Below are positions 31,685 to 39,393 of a stretch of 56,768 bases of DNA, one piece after another. The notes beneath the pieces are model-generated. The model was not told the DNA's origin and made no database searches. It saw only the letters and a program-made list of their open reading frames with translations. Origin of the DNA: an uncultured Clostridia bacterium (lineage in GTDB: Bacteria; Bacillota; Clostridia; Saccharofermentanales; Saccharofermentanaceae); the NCBI GenBank assembly GCA_946403085.1, contig CAMIYM010000014.1, positions 1 to 56,768 on the forward strand, given 5' to 3'. Both the position numbers and the translations under genes were made by a program. Every line of letters begins with the position of its first letter. Position 1 is the first letter of the stretch.

Positions 31685-32524
31685 ATGACCAATAAAGAAC
31701 TTAAAATCACAGCGACAAAAGTTCGTAAGGGAATTGTTGAAGCAGTACACAGCGCTAAGTCCGGACATCCGGGCGGATCACTCTCTGCTGCAGACATGTT
31801 CACTTACCTTTATTTTGAAGAGATGAATATCGATCCTAAGAATCCTAAGGCTCCCGGCAGAGACAGATTCGTTCTCTCAAAGGGTCACACAGCTCCCGGA
31901 CTTTATTCAACTCTTGCTAACAGAGGATATTTCCCTGTTGAAGATCTGAAGACACTCCGTAAGCTCGGTTCTTATCTCCAGGGTCACCCCTGCATGACAG
32001 AGACTCCCGGTGTTGACATGAGCACAGGTTCATTGGGACAGGGTGTTTCCGCAGCAGTAGGTATGGCTCTTGCAGCAAAGCTTAACGGCGATTCTTACAG
32101 AGTTTATGCTCTTACAGGCGACGGTGAGATCCAGGAAGGCCAGATCTGGGAAGCATTCATGTTCGCAGGTGCCAAGGGTATCGACAACCTCACAGTAGTT
32201 ATCGATAACAACGGACTTCAGATCGACGGTAAGATCGACGACGTTTGCTCACCTTATCCGATCGACAAGAAGCTCGAAGCATTCAACTTCAATACGATCT
32301 GCATCGACGGTCATGACTTTGACCAGATCAGAGATGCATTCGCAAAGGCTAAGGAATGCAAGGGAAAGCCTACAGCTATCATCATGAAGACTACTAAGGG
32401 TAAGGGCGTTTCCTACATGGAGAATCAGGCAGGCTGGCATGGCAAGGCTCCCTCTGATGAAGAGTATGAGCAGGCTATGAAAGAGCTTGATGAGCAGTTA
32501 GCAAAATATGAAGCAGAGGTATGA
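31685..32524 (+). CDS. Transketolase, N-terminal (TPP-binding) subunit
   Basis: 279 residues corresponding to the first third of a full transketolase. Motifs: KSGHPGGSLS (substrate and TPP pocket His), SKGHTAPGLY, STGSLGQG and the TPP/Mg motif GDGEIQEGQIWEA followed by IDNNGLQIDG. It binds thiamine diphosphate and works with the C-terminal subunit encoded next to move two-carbon units in the non-oxidative pentose phosphate pathway. This is the sink for the xylulose 5-phosphate made by xylulokinase. Split transketolases are common in Clostridia. The next gene overlaps or abuts the stop codon. Confidence 0.95.
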   Translation: MTNKELKITATKVRKGIVEAVHSAKSGHPGGSLSAADMFTYLYFEEMNIDPKNPKAPGRDRFVLSKGHTAPGLYSTLANRGYFPVEDLKTLRKLGSYLQGHPCMTETPGVDMSTGSLGQGVSAAVGMALAAKLNGDSYRVYALTGDGEIQEGQIWEAFMFAGAKGIDNLTVVIDNNGLQIDGKIDDVCSPYPIDKKLEAFNFNTICIDGHDFDQIRDAFAKAKECKGKPTAIIMKTTKGKGVSYMENQAGWHGKAPSDEEYEQAMKELDEQLAKYEAEV

Positions 32525-32526
32525 TC

Positions 32527-33465
32527 ATGGGAGATATAGTAAAAATCGCTACACGTGAGAGTTATGGTAACGCACTTGTAGAGCTCGGACAGAAGAACCC
32601 CAACGTAGTAGTTCTTGATGCTGACCTCGCAGGCGCCACAAAGACTTCCACATTCAAGAAGGCATTCCCGGATCGTCATATCGACTGCGGAATCGCAGAA
32701 GCAAACATGACAGGCATCGCAGCTGGTCTTTCCACATGCGGCAAGATCCCGTTCGTTTCCTCTTTCGCTATGTTTGCAGCAGGCAGAAACTTCGAGCAGG
32801 TTAGAAACTCTATTGGTTACCCTCACCTCAACGTTAAGATCGGCGCTACACACGCAGGTATCACAGTAGGTGAGGACGGTGCTTCCCACCAGTGCCTCGA
32901 AGACGTTGCTCTTATGAGAACGATCCCCGGAATGACAGTTATCGTTCCTTCCGACGACATCGAAGCAAAGGCTGCAGTTATGGCAGCTGCTGAGACAGAG
33001 GGTCCTTTCTATATGAGATTCGGAAGAGCTGCTGTACCGGTAATCAACGACAGACCTGACTATAAGTTTGAAGTAGGCAAGGCAGTTGTTCTTAAGGACG
33101 GAACAGACATGGTAATCTTCGCTAACGGTGTATGCGTTGCAGAAGCTCTTGGTGCAGCTGAGAAGTTAGCAGCTGACGGCATCAGCGCAGCTGTTGTTAA
33201 CGTACACACAGTTAAGCCTATCGACAAGGATACGATCATTGAGTTCGCTAAGAAGACCAACAGAGTATTCACAGTTGAAGAGCACTCCGTTATCGGTGGC
33301 TTGGGCAGCGCTGTATGTGATGTACTTGCTGAAGAGTATCCTGTTAAGGTTTCCAAGATCGGCGTCTATGACAGATTCGGTAAGAGCGGCCCGGCTGCAG
33401 CTCTTATGAAGGAATTCCAGCTTGACGCAGAGGGAATCTTCAACCAGATTAAAGCAAAGATCTGA
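32527..33465 (+). CDS. Transketolase, C-terminal subunit
   Basis: 312 residues from the ATG at 32527. An ATG at 32521 overlaps the previous stop (ATGA), but AGAGGT at 32515-32520 is better spaced for 32527. The pyrimidine-binding domain has the catalytic Glu region IDCGIAEANMTGIAAGL and the loop KIGATHAGITVGEDGASHQCLED. The C-terminal domain has FTVEEHSVIGGLGSAV. It completes transketolase together with the N-terminal subunit. A strong terminator follows. Confidence 0.95.
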   Translation: MGDIVKIATRESYGNALVELGQKNPNVVVLDADLAGATKTSTFKKAFPDRHIDCGIAEANMTGIAAGLSTCGKIPFVSSFAMFAAGRNFEQVRNSIGYPHLNVKIGATHAGITVGEDGASHQCLEDVALMRTIPGMTVIVPSDDIEAKAAVMAAAETEGPFYMRFGRAAVPVINDRPDYKFEVGKAVVLKDGTDMVIFANGVCVAEALGAAEKLAADGISAAVVNVHTVKPIDKDTIIEFAKKTNRVFTVEEHSVIGGLGSAVCDVLAEEYPVKVSKIGVYDRFGKSGPAAALMKEFQLDAEGIFNQIKAKI

Positions 33466-33490
33466 GCTGTCGCGGCAACATGATCAAGTA

Positions 33491-33528
33491 AAGAGGCTGT
33501 CTCATCTGAGGCAGCCTCTTATTATAAA
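33491..33528 (+). terminator. Terminator after transketolase
   Basis: AAGAGGCTG(T)CTCA pairs with TGAG(G)CAGCCTCTT around TC, followed by ATTATAAATAA. It may work in both directions, since the convergent DUF624 gene ends at 33551. Confidence 0.85.
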
Positions 33529-33550
33529 TAATATTTAATAAATAAACTAA

Positions 33551-34222
33551 TTACATCTTATCCACGTCGATTCCGCTGTCGCCCTCTTTTTCCTTGTAGG
33601 TGATATCTGCACCGAGCCTCTTGAACGTTCTCTTGAGGAATAGTGAATAGAAGATGGCGAGAGTAGAGAATCCCATAAAGAACATAAGGCTCATAACAGT
33701 AGTGGGGTACTGCCAGATAAGCCATGCGAGTCCTAATGTGAATACCTCATACATGATAGTAACAGGCAGATTGGTGATGGCCAGCAACACGGAGTTCTTG
33801 AGGATCTGTATGAATGATTCCTCGAACCACGCGAGAAGCGGGAATGTGTAGAGTGTCGTAGCCAGGATCAGGAGCAGGAAGAAGTAGGGAATATACTGAA
33901 CCCAAGAGAACTCCGCACTCATCATGTTATTTACCATATATACTTCGAAAAAGAAGAATGCGGAAAGAACTGCATAAAGAAGTTCTAATCCTGTTGCCTT
34001 AAGGAAGTTGTCCCTGAAACACTTGAAGTAATCTCTGAAGATGGACGGGTTGTCGCCAGACAATATAGCTATAGTAATTCTATATAAAGAAGTAAGGGAA
34101 GCGCCGATGGTGAAGACCGGGATAGAAGTAAGAACAAATAAGATATTTACCAATATCAGATTGCATAATCCGGTCAAAAGTTTGGTAGCGGCGCTTTTAG
34201 GATTGAAAAAAGAAGATGCCAT
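33551..34222 (-). CDS. DUF624 (YesL-like) membrane protein
   Basis: 223 residues with about five spans (near 18-42, 76-98, 108-130, 150-172 and 175-195). The N-terminal NPKSAATKLLTGLCNLILVNILFVLTSIPVFTIGAS pattern, with TGASL-type turn and YRI, is typical of DUF624. These proteins often neighbour sugar ABC transporters and YesMN-type regulators in Firmicutes. Their function is unknown, though a helper or sensor role for sugar uptake has been guessed from context. It is divergent from the transporter, so the two may share the operator region at 34381-34454. Confidence 0.88.
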   Translation of the reverse strand: MASSFFNPKSAATKLLTGLCNLILVNILFVLTSIPVFTIGASLTSLYRITIAILSGDNPSIFRDYFKCFRDNFLKATGLELLYAVLSAFFFFEVYMVNNMMSAEFSWVQYIPYFFLLLILATTLYTFPLLAWFEESFIQILKNSVLLAITNLPVTIMYEVFTLGLAWLIWQYPTTVMSLMFFMGFSTLAIFYSLFLKRTFKRLGADITYKEKEGDSGIDVDKM

Positions 34223-34380
34223 GTAATTCTCCCTTGAATTCTTATATAATTATCACACCAATACTACCACATAACTCCATAACTTTCGCCTGTTCAGAGC
34301 GAATTGCACAAGTCAGACCGACTTCGGTTGTCGAAAATGCGATACAGTGACGAGGAATTTATGCAATTTACCCTCTCACA

Positions 34381-34454
34381 AAGCAAAATTTGTACAAAAT
34401 GGTCAATAAAAGCAAGAAATGTATAGTTATGGTTAAAATGTAGCAAGAAATGTG
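34381..34454. promoter_or_regulatory. Operator region of the sugar transporter: three motif copies
   Basis: AAGCAAAATTTGTA (34381), AAGCAAGAAATGTA (34410) and TAGCAAGAAATGTG (34441), starting 29 and 31 bp apart in direct orientation. AraC-type activators typically bind direct repeats about two or three helical turns apart. A possible -10 TACAAT lies at 34485. The rest of the 34223-34538 gap holds no other feature I can support. Confidence 0.6.
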
Positions 34455-34538
34455 GAGAAACATATTCCGTTTTTGACTAATATTTACAATGTAGAAGGGC
34501 CAAGAGGCCCCGAACAATTTCATTAAGGAGGAAACTTT

Positions 34539-35996
34539 ATGAAAAAGGTTATTGCCAGTGTTCTTTCTGTAGCAATGGTCGCAGCTTTCGCTACAGCTTG
34601 TAACGGCGGCGGCGAGACACAGGCGTCAGGAAGCGCAACAGGTGACACACAGGCTACACAGGGTTCTGATGGTAGCGAGACAGAGGCTACAACAACAGCG
34701 AAGCAGGTTAAGACTTATGGTACCGGCTCCGAGAAGATCAACCTCTGGTCATTCACAGCTGAAATCCCTAACATGGTTAACTACTATGTTAAGCAGAATC
34801 CGGATTTCGCTTCAAAGTACACAGTAGAGTGTACAATCATCGCTACTAACGGTGGTGCTTACCAGACAGCTCTCGACCAGGCTCTTTCAGCTGGTGGAGA
34901 CACAGCTCCTGATATGTACGCAGCAGAGGCAGCTTTCATCATCAAGTATTCACAGGGTGATATGGCTAAGTATGCAGCTACATACAAGGAACTTGGCATC
35001 GATGTTGATGCTAAGATCAAGGACGCTCAGATTGCTGGTTACACAATCGAAGCAGGTTCCCGTGATGGCGAAGTAGTTGCTCTTGGCTATCAGGCAACAG
35101 GTTCAGCTATGATCTACAGAGCTGACCTCGCTAAGGACGTTTTCGGCACAGATGATCCGGCTAAGATCGAAGAGATCTTCGGCGCTAACTCTGGTAGCTG
35201 GGATAAGTTCTGGGCAGCAGCAGCTAAGCTCAAGGAAAAGAACATTTCTGTAGTTTCTGGTTCCGGTGATATGTGGAACGTTAACGAGAAGGCAGCTCAG
35301 ACTGGTTGGATCGTTAATAACCAGCTTAACATCGACCCTAAGAGAGCAGAGTTCCTCGACATCGCTAAGAAGCTTAAGGACGATGGTCTTTCAAACGACG
35401 CTTCTGGTTGGTCTGAGGCTTGGTTCGCTGATATGGCTGGTACAGGCGCTAAGCCCGTATTCTGCTTCTTCGGACCTGCTTGGCTCATCAACTACACAAT
35501 GAACGAGCACTGCGGTGGTGCTAAGCTTGGCGAAGGCACATTCGGTCAGTGGAGAGTTTGCACTCCTCCGGTAGGCTTCTTCTGGGGCGGTACATGGGTT
35601 CTCGGTAGAAAGGATTCTGCTAAGAAGGAAGGCGTTGCTAAGCTCATCGAGTGGATCACACTTGACACTTCTGAGAAGGGTCTCCAGTATCTCTGGGCTA
35701 ACGGTCTTGTTGACTGGGACGAAGATCCTGCAACAGCAGTAGCTAAGGATACAGTTGCTTCTGCAGCAGTTATGTCTAAGTCTGATGGTAAGGTTGACTT
35801 CTGCGGTGGTCAGGATATCTTCCCTATCTTCATCAAGGGCAACCAGTATGCATCAGCTAAGGCTATGACACAGTATGACGAAGGTATCAACGGATACTTC
35901 ACAGATGCTGCTACACAGTACGCTGAGGGCAACCTTGATAAGGATGCAGCTATCGATGCATTCAAGACAAAGGTTAACGATAACCTCTCTTTCTAA
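34539..35996 (+). CDS. Carbohydrate ABC transporter substrate-binding lipoprotein
   Basis: 485 residues. A lipoprotein signal peptide ends in FATAC (Cys near residue 21). A Thr/Ser/Gln-rich linker (about 25-60) leads to an extracellular-solute-binding family 1 fold with INLWSFTAEIPNMVNYYVKQNP, GDTAPDMYAAEAAF, a hinge region and FFGPAWLINYTM. Aromatic residues (WSEAWFADMAG, WGGTWVLG) probably stack on sugar rings. It delivers an oligosaccharide, likely xylan-derived by context, to the two permeases downstream. A hairpin at 36022 between this gene and the permeases would allow the binding protein to be made in excess. Confidence 0.93.
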   Translation: MKKVIASVLSVAMVAAFATACNGGGETQASGSATGDTQATQGSDGSETEATTTAKQVKTYGTGSEKINLWSFTAEIPNMVNYYVKQNPDFASKYTVECTIIATNGGAYQTALDQALSAGGDTAPDMYAAEAAFIIKYSQGDMAKYAATYKELGIDVDAKIKDAQIAGYTIEAGSRDGEVVALGYQATGSAMIYRADLAKDVFGTDDPAKIEEIFGANSGSWDKFWAAAAKLKEKNISVVSGSGDMWNVNEKAAQTGWIVNNQLNIDPKRAEFLDIAKKLKDDGLSNDASGWSEAWFADMAGTGAKPVFCFFGPAWLINYTMNEHCGGAKLGEGTFGQWRVCTPPVGFFWGGTWVLGRKDSAKKEGVAKLIEWITLDTSEKGLQYLWANGLVDWDEDPATAVAKDTVASAAVMSKSDGKVDFCGGQDIFPIFIKGNQYASAKAMTQYDEGINGYFTDAATQYAEGNLDKDAAIDAFKTKVNDNLSF

Positions 35997-36021
35997 TAGT
36001 ATCTAATTTCTGATGCTGTAG

Positions 36022-36058
36022 CGGCAGGGTAAGTCCAGGTATTTACCCTGCCGTTTTT
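36022..36058 (+). terminator. Intercistronic terminator-like hairpin
   Basis: Perfect 11-bp stem CGGCAGGGTAA / TTACCCTGCCG with loop GTCCAGGTAT and five T. It lies 20 bases before the first permease gene, consistent with partial termination after the binding-protein gene. Confidence 0.8.
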
Positions 36059-36078
36059 AAAACTTTAGAGGAGGCTGT

Positions 36079-37053
36079 ATGAGAAACAAAAAACTAGTCG
36101 ATTATGCAAAATACGGATATATATTCTCTATTCCGTTTATTCTTGCATTCTGCATATTTACGCTTTATCCGGTTGTATACACATTCATAATCGGATTTAC
36201 TAACTTAAAAGGTGCAGGTAATACTGAGTTCCAGTTCCTGCCCGCTGTTGGAAAGAATCTTTTCCAGAACTTTATGGACGTTCTTAAAGCTAAGACATTC
36301 AAGCAGGCTTTCGGAACCACATGTATCATTTGGATAATGAACTTCATCCCTCAGATTGGATTCGCTCTCTTGTTCACCGCTTGGTTTACAGACAGAAGAT
36401 CCAAGGTAAAGGGAACCGGCTTATTCAAGATTCTCTTCTATATGCCTAACATTATCACTGCGGCAACAATGGCTATCTTGTTCCAGAAGTTGTTCGGTTA
36501 CCCGATCGGTGCAGTTAACCAGCTCCTTGGTCATCTCCAGCCCGGCAGACAGCCTTACAACTACTTGATCAACAATGTACCGATCAAGTTAATCATTGCT
36601 TTCGTTCAGTTCTTCCAGTGGTATGGACATACAATGGTCAATCTTACTGCCGGCGTTATCGGTATCAGCCCTGAGATCTTCGAAGCTGCTGAAATCGATG
36701 GTGCTAACAGAGTTCAGACTTTCTTTAGGATCACAATTCCTTGTATCCGTCAGATCATGTTGTTCGTTCTCGTAACATCACTCATCGGCGGTCTCAATAT
36801 GTTCGATATTCCTGAGTTGTTGGTAGGTTCAAAGCAGGGTAATGGTGCTGCTATCACAACTAACATGTATATTCGTAACCTGGCATTTGACGGTAGCTAC
36901 CTCTATAACAGAGCAGCAGCTGCTTCAGTCATCTTATTCCTTGTTATTGTTGCTCTTTCTGCAGTTCTGTTCTTCGTCATGCGTGATAAGGACGAAGCTA
37001 AGATCAAGAAGCTTAAGAAGGCAGAGCTCAGAGCTGCAAGGAAAGGTCTGTGA
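36079..37053 (+). CDS. Sugar ABC transporter permease (MalF/UgpA-like)
   Basis: 324 residues with six spans and a periplasmic-side loop. The cytoplasmic coupling motif EIFEAAEIDGANRVQTFFRITIPCI matches the EAA loop of binding-protein-dependent permeases. It starts after a good AGAGGAGG site and is followed 11 bases later by the second permease. The two form the membrane channel for the sugar delivered by the lipoprotein at 34539. No ATPase gene is present locally, so a shared MsmX/UgpC-type ATPase encoded elsewhere is expected. Confidence 0.93.
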   Translation: MRNKKLVDYAKYGYIFSIPFILAFCIFTLYPVVYTFIIGFTNLKGAGNTEFQFLPAVGKNLFQNFMDVLKAKTFKQAFGTTCIIWIMNFIPQIGFALLFTAWFTDRRSKVKGTGLFKILFYMPNIITAATMAILFQKLFGYPIGAVNQLLGHLQPGRQPYNYLINNVPIKLIIAFVQFFQWYGHTMVNLTAGVIGISPEIFEAAEIDGANRVQTFFRITIPCIRQIMLFVLVTSLIGGLNMFDIPELLVGSKQGNGAAITTNMYIRNLAFDGSYLYNRAAAASVILFLVIVALSAVLFFVMRDKDEAKIKKLKKAELRAARKGL

Positions 37054-37064
37054 GGTGAATAGAT

Positions 37065-37943
37065 ATGTCTAACAACGAAGTAAAATTACACTCTATTAAG
37101 AGAAATGATACTATCCTCAAGGTAGTCATCTACATTGTATGTATCATCTTCTCAATCATGACATTGTTCCCCTTTGTCATCTTGATTGCGAACTCTTATA
37201 AGACATCTATCGAAGTACAGGAGAGCACACTCTCACTTATTTCGAAGCATCCTATTCAGAACCTTAAGTTTAACTGGCACGTTATCAGCAGCAAGGGTAC
37301 ATTCAAACCTATGGTAGGTTTCAGAAACTCTTTCATCGTTGCTACATTAAGTACAATTCTTAACGTATACTTCTCATCTCTTACCGCTTACGCTATCACA
37401 GCTTACGAGTGGAAGTTAAGAGAAGCATTCAACGCAATGATCATGGCTGTCATGATGATCCCTGGTACAGTTACAATGATCGGTTTCTTCCAGTTTGCTT
37501 ATAAGATTGGTTTGGTTAATAAGCTTTCAGCTCTTATTCTCCCTTCCATCGCAGCTCCTATGACAGTATTCTTCATGCGTCAGTATCTGCAGGCTTCCCT
37601 CTCTATGGAGATCGTACAGTCCGCAAGAATCGACGGTGCAGGCGAGTTCAGAATCTTTAACCAGATCGTTGTTCCGCTCATGAAGCCCGCTATCGCTACA
37701 CAGGCAATCTTCGCTTATGTTGGTAGCTGGAACAACCTCTTCTCACCTATGATCCTTCTTACTGATGGTAACAAGAAGACACTCCCTGTAATGGTCTCAT
37801 TGCTCAATGGTGATATCTATAAGACAGAGTACGGCGCTATTTACTTAGGACTCCTTATCACGGTTCTTCCTCTTATCGTCGTTTACGCTTTCCTCTCCAG
37901 ATACATCGTTGAGGGTGTCGCTCTCGGTGGTGTCAAGTCATAA
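37065..37943 (+). CDS. Sugar ABC transporter permease (MalG/UgpE-like)
   Basis: 292 residues with six spans. The EAA coupling loop is MEIVQSARIDGAGEFRIFNQIVVPLMKPA. The C-terminal ends with RYIVEGVALGGVKS, the typical tail of MalG-type permeases (the -EG-GAVKG- ending). It is the second half of the heterodimeric channel and the last gene of the operon, followed by a strong terminator at 37991. Confidence 0.93.
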   Translation: MSNNEVKLHSIKRNDTILKVVIYIVCIIFSIMTLFPFVILIANSYKTSIEVQESTLSLISKHPIQNLKFNWHVISSKGTFKPMVGFRNSFIVATLSTILNVYFSSLTAYAITAYEWKLREAFNAMIMAVMMIPGTVTMIGFFQFAYKIGLVNKLSALILPSIAAPMTVFFMRQYLQASLSMEIVQSARIDGAGEFRIFNQIVVPLMKPAIATQAIFAYVGSWNNLFSPMILLTDGNKKTLPVMVSLLNGDIYKTEYGAIYLGLLITVLPLIVVYAFLSRYIVEGVALGGVKS

Positions 37944-37990
37944 GACTTGAGGAACAACTCAGCTTTTAGCTGAACAATTAAAAACAATAC

Positions 37991-38037
37991 GCTGCGTCTT
38001 TGAATCATTGCCTCCTCAAAGACGCAGCTTTTTTATT
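37991..38037 (+). terminator. Terminator of the sugar transporter operon
   Basis: Perfect 13-bp stem GCTGCGTCTTTGA / TCAAAGACGCAGC with a 12-base loop and six T. Confidence 0.93.
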
Positions 38038-38099
38038 GGCTGGGAATAGTCGAATTCCAATTTGCGCCTTCTTTTATAGAAGGAAAGAAAATACCCCGT

Positions 38100-38211
38100 G
38101 GTGACGAAACGGTGACGAAATCGCTTTAAATCGTCACCAAAACTGTCACCAAAGGCCCAAAATGCACGAGGTGGTGACGAAAACAAGCAGTGCCGTCACC
38201 ATTTCGTCACC
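38100..38211. repeat. GGTGACGAAA palindrome cluster
   Basis: GGTGACGAAA occurs at 38100, 38111 and 38173. Inverted copies occur as TCGTCACC (38131), TGTCACC (38144), CGTCACC (38194) and TTTCGTCACC (38202). The inner stem is GGTGACGA / TCGTCACC, and the ends form GGTGACGAAA (38100-38109) / TTTCGTCACC (38202-38211). These are two nested, partly duplicated hairpins between the transporter terminator and the AraC terminator. No gene lies in the 37944-38279 gap. Confidence 0.6.
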
Positions 38212-38232
38212 AGCCAACTTTACGAAGACAAG

Positions 38233-38270
38233 AAAAAAGCTGCCGGATAATCACACCGGCAGCTTTTGCA
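38233..38270 (-). terminator. Terminator of the AraC gene (possibly bidirectional)
   Basis: Perfect 11-bp stem AAAGCTGCCGG / CCGGCAGCTTT with a 9-base loop. The minus strand shows six T after the stem, just past the AraC stop. The plus strand has TTTTG. Confidence 0.85.
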
Positions 38271-38279
38271 TTTTACTTA

Positions 38280-39206
38280 TTACTTTTTCTTAAGTCTCTT
38301 TATCCTGTTCCTGAACTGGGAAGGGGAGCACCCGTATTGCTTCTTGAAGCAGCGCGAGAGCGACGTCAGGTTATTGAATCCGCACGACATTGCGATGTCA
38401 CTTATCTGCAGATCGGTGTCGGTGAGCTGTCTCTCGACTTCCTTGAGTTTTAACGTCGTCTGGTAATCGTTGAACGTCATGCCGGTATACTCTTTGAAGA
38501 GTCTTGCGAAGTGGAACTTGGAATAGCCGACATGGTTAGCAGCCTCGTCCATCGAGACATTCTCTGAGCTGTGCATGGCGAGCCATTCAGCAAGAGACTT
38601 GAACTTGATATAGACTTCACGCTGCTTGTCGTTCTGGATTACGACAAGGCTGTCAGAGTAGTCCTTCTTCATGAGCATTCCGAAAACATCCATGAGCTTG
38701 CCGAAGATAGATATCTCCTTAACAGTCGTCGAATAGAAGAAGTAGAGGTCATTGATCTCCATGAACTTCTCGAAGATGAGACTGTATACTTCCGGATGTG
38801 TATCAGGAGTGATGAGAAGAGGTTCTCTTATTATCTTCATGAATTCATCGTAATCGAAGAATCCCTTAAGAAAATCGATATCAAACAGGTAGATGAATCT
38901 GATACCTGACTTCGTGCCTGAGATCTTGTGGAGCATGTCAGGCGGAATGATAAGGATCTCTTTTTCCTTGAGGATTATCGTTCTGTCATCGAAGATATAC
39001 GTATAGGATTTCTCGATCGGGATCGTGATCTCAAGACAACTGTGCTTATGGACAGGGTAGTCCTCAGAACGGTTGTTGTACCAGATACGCATATTGGCGC
39101 CCGGAATAAAATCAACTTCTTCTACGTCGTTGCTGACGATACGGCCTGCAAAACTGCCGATAGGTTGCTGATATTTGCCGGGTACGGAATTATCGTTAAA
39201 TTGCAT
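38280..39206 (-). CDS. AraC-family transcriptional regulator
   Basis: 308 residues. An N-terminal cupin-like sugar-sensing domain (about 30-150) shows IWYNNRSEDYPVHKHSCLEITIPI and EILIIPPDMLHKI. The C-terminal double helix-turn-helix (about 205-305) has VSMDEAANHVGYSKFHFARLFKEYTG and QISDIAMSCGFNNLTSLSRCFKKQYGCSPSQFR. It is transcribed divergently from the GH3 gene, with a TAGC-containing motif copy at 39285 in the 187-bp space between. The same motif precedes the transporter and xylulokinase operons, so this protein is the prime candidate for their pentose-responsive activator. The inducer is unknown. Confidence 0.93.
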   Translation of the reverse strand: MQFNDNSVPGKYQQPIGSFAGRIVSNDVEEVDFIPGANMRIWYNNRSEDYPVHKHSCLEITIPIEKSYTYIFDDRTIILKEKEILIIPPDMLHKISGTKSGIRFIYLFDIDFLKGFFDYDEFMKIIREPLLITPDTHPEVYSLIFEKFMEINDLYFFYSTTVKEISIFGKLMDVFGMLMKKDYSDSLVVIQNDKQREVYIKFKSLAEWLAMHSSENVSMDEAANHVGYSKFHFARLFKEYTGMTFNDYQTTLKLKEVERQLTDTDLQISDIAMSCGFNNLTSLSRCFKKQYGCSPSQFRNRIKRLKKK

Positions 39207-39284
39207 TAAGTCCCCATCCTTAAAAGTGAATGTATAGATTTTATAGGCTCAAATTGTCATTTTCAACCCTTTCAGGCCCGAAAA

Positions 39285-39349
39285 TAGCAAAATCGGTAAA
39301 ATAAAAGAAAGATCTTCGATATGATTACCACACCGCTATAGACTATAAT
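39285..39349 (+). promoter_or_regulatory. Motif copy and promoter of GH3
   Basis: TAGCAAAATCGGTA at 39285-39298 shares an exact 14-mer (ATAGCAAAATCGGT) with the xylulokinase promoter. TATAAT lies at 39344-39349 with no clear -35 box. The intergenic region is shared with the divergent AraC gene. Confidence 0.55.
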
Positions 39350-39393
39350 TAAAGCATCACAAACATATTTCCATTTACAGGAGAACAACAGCC

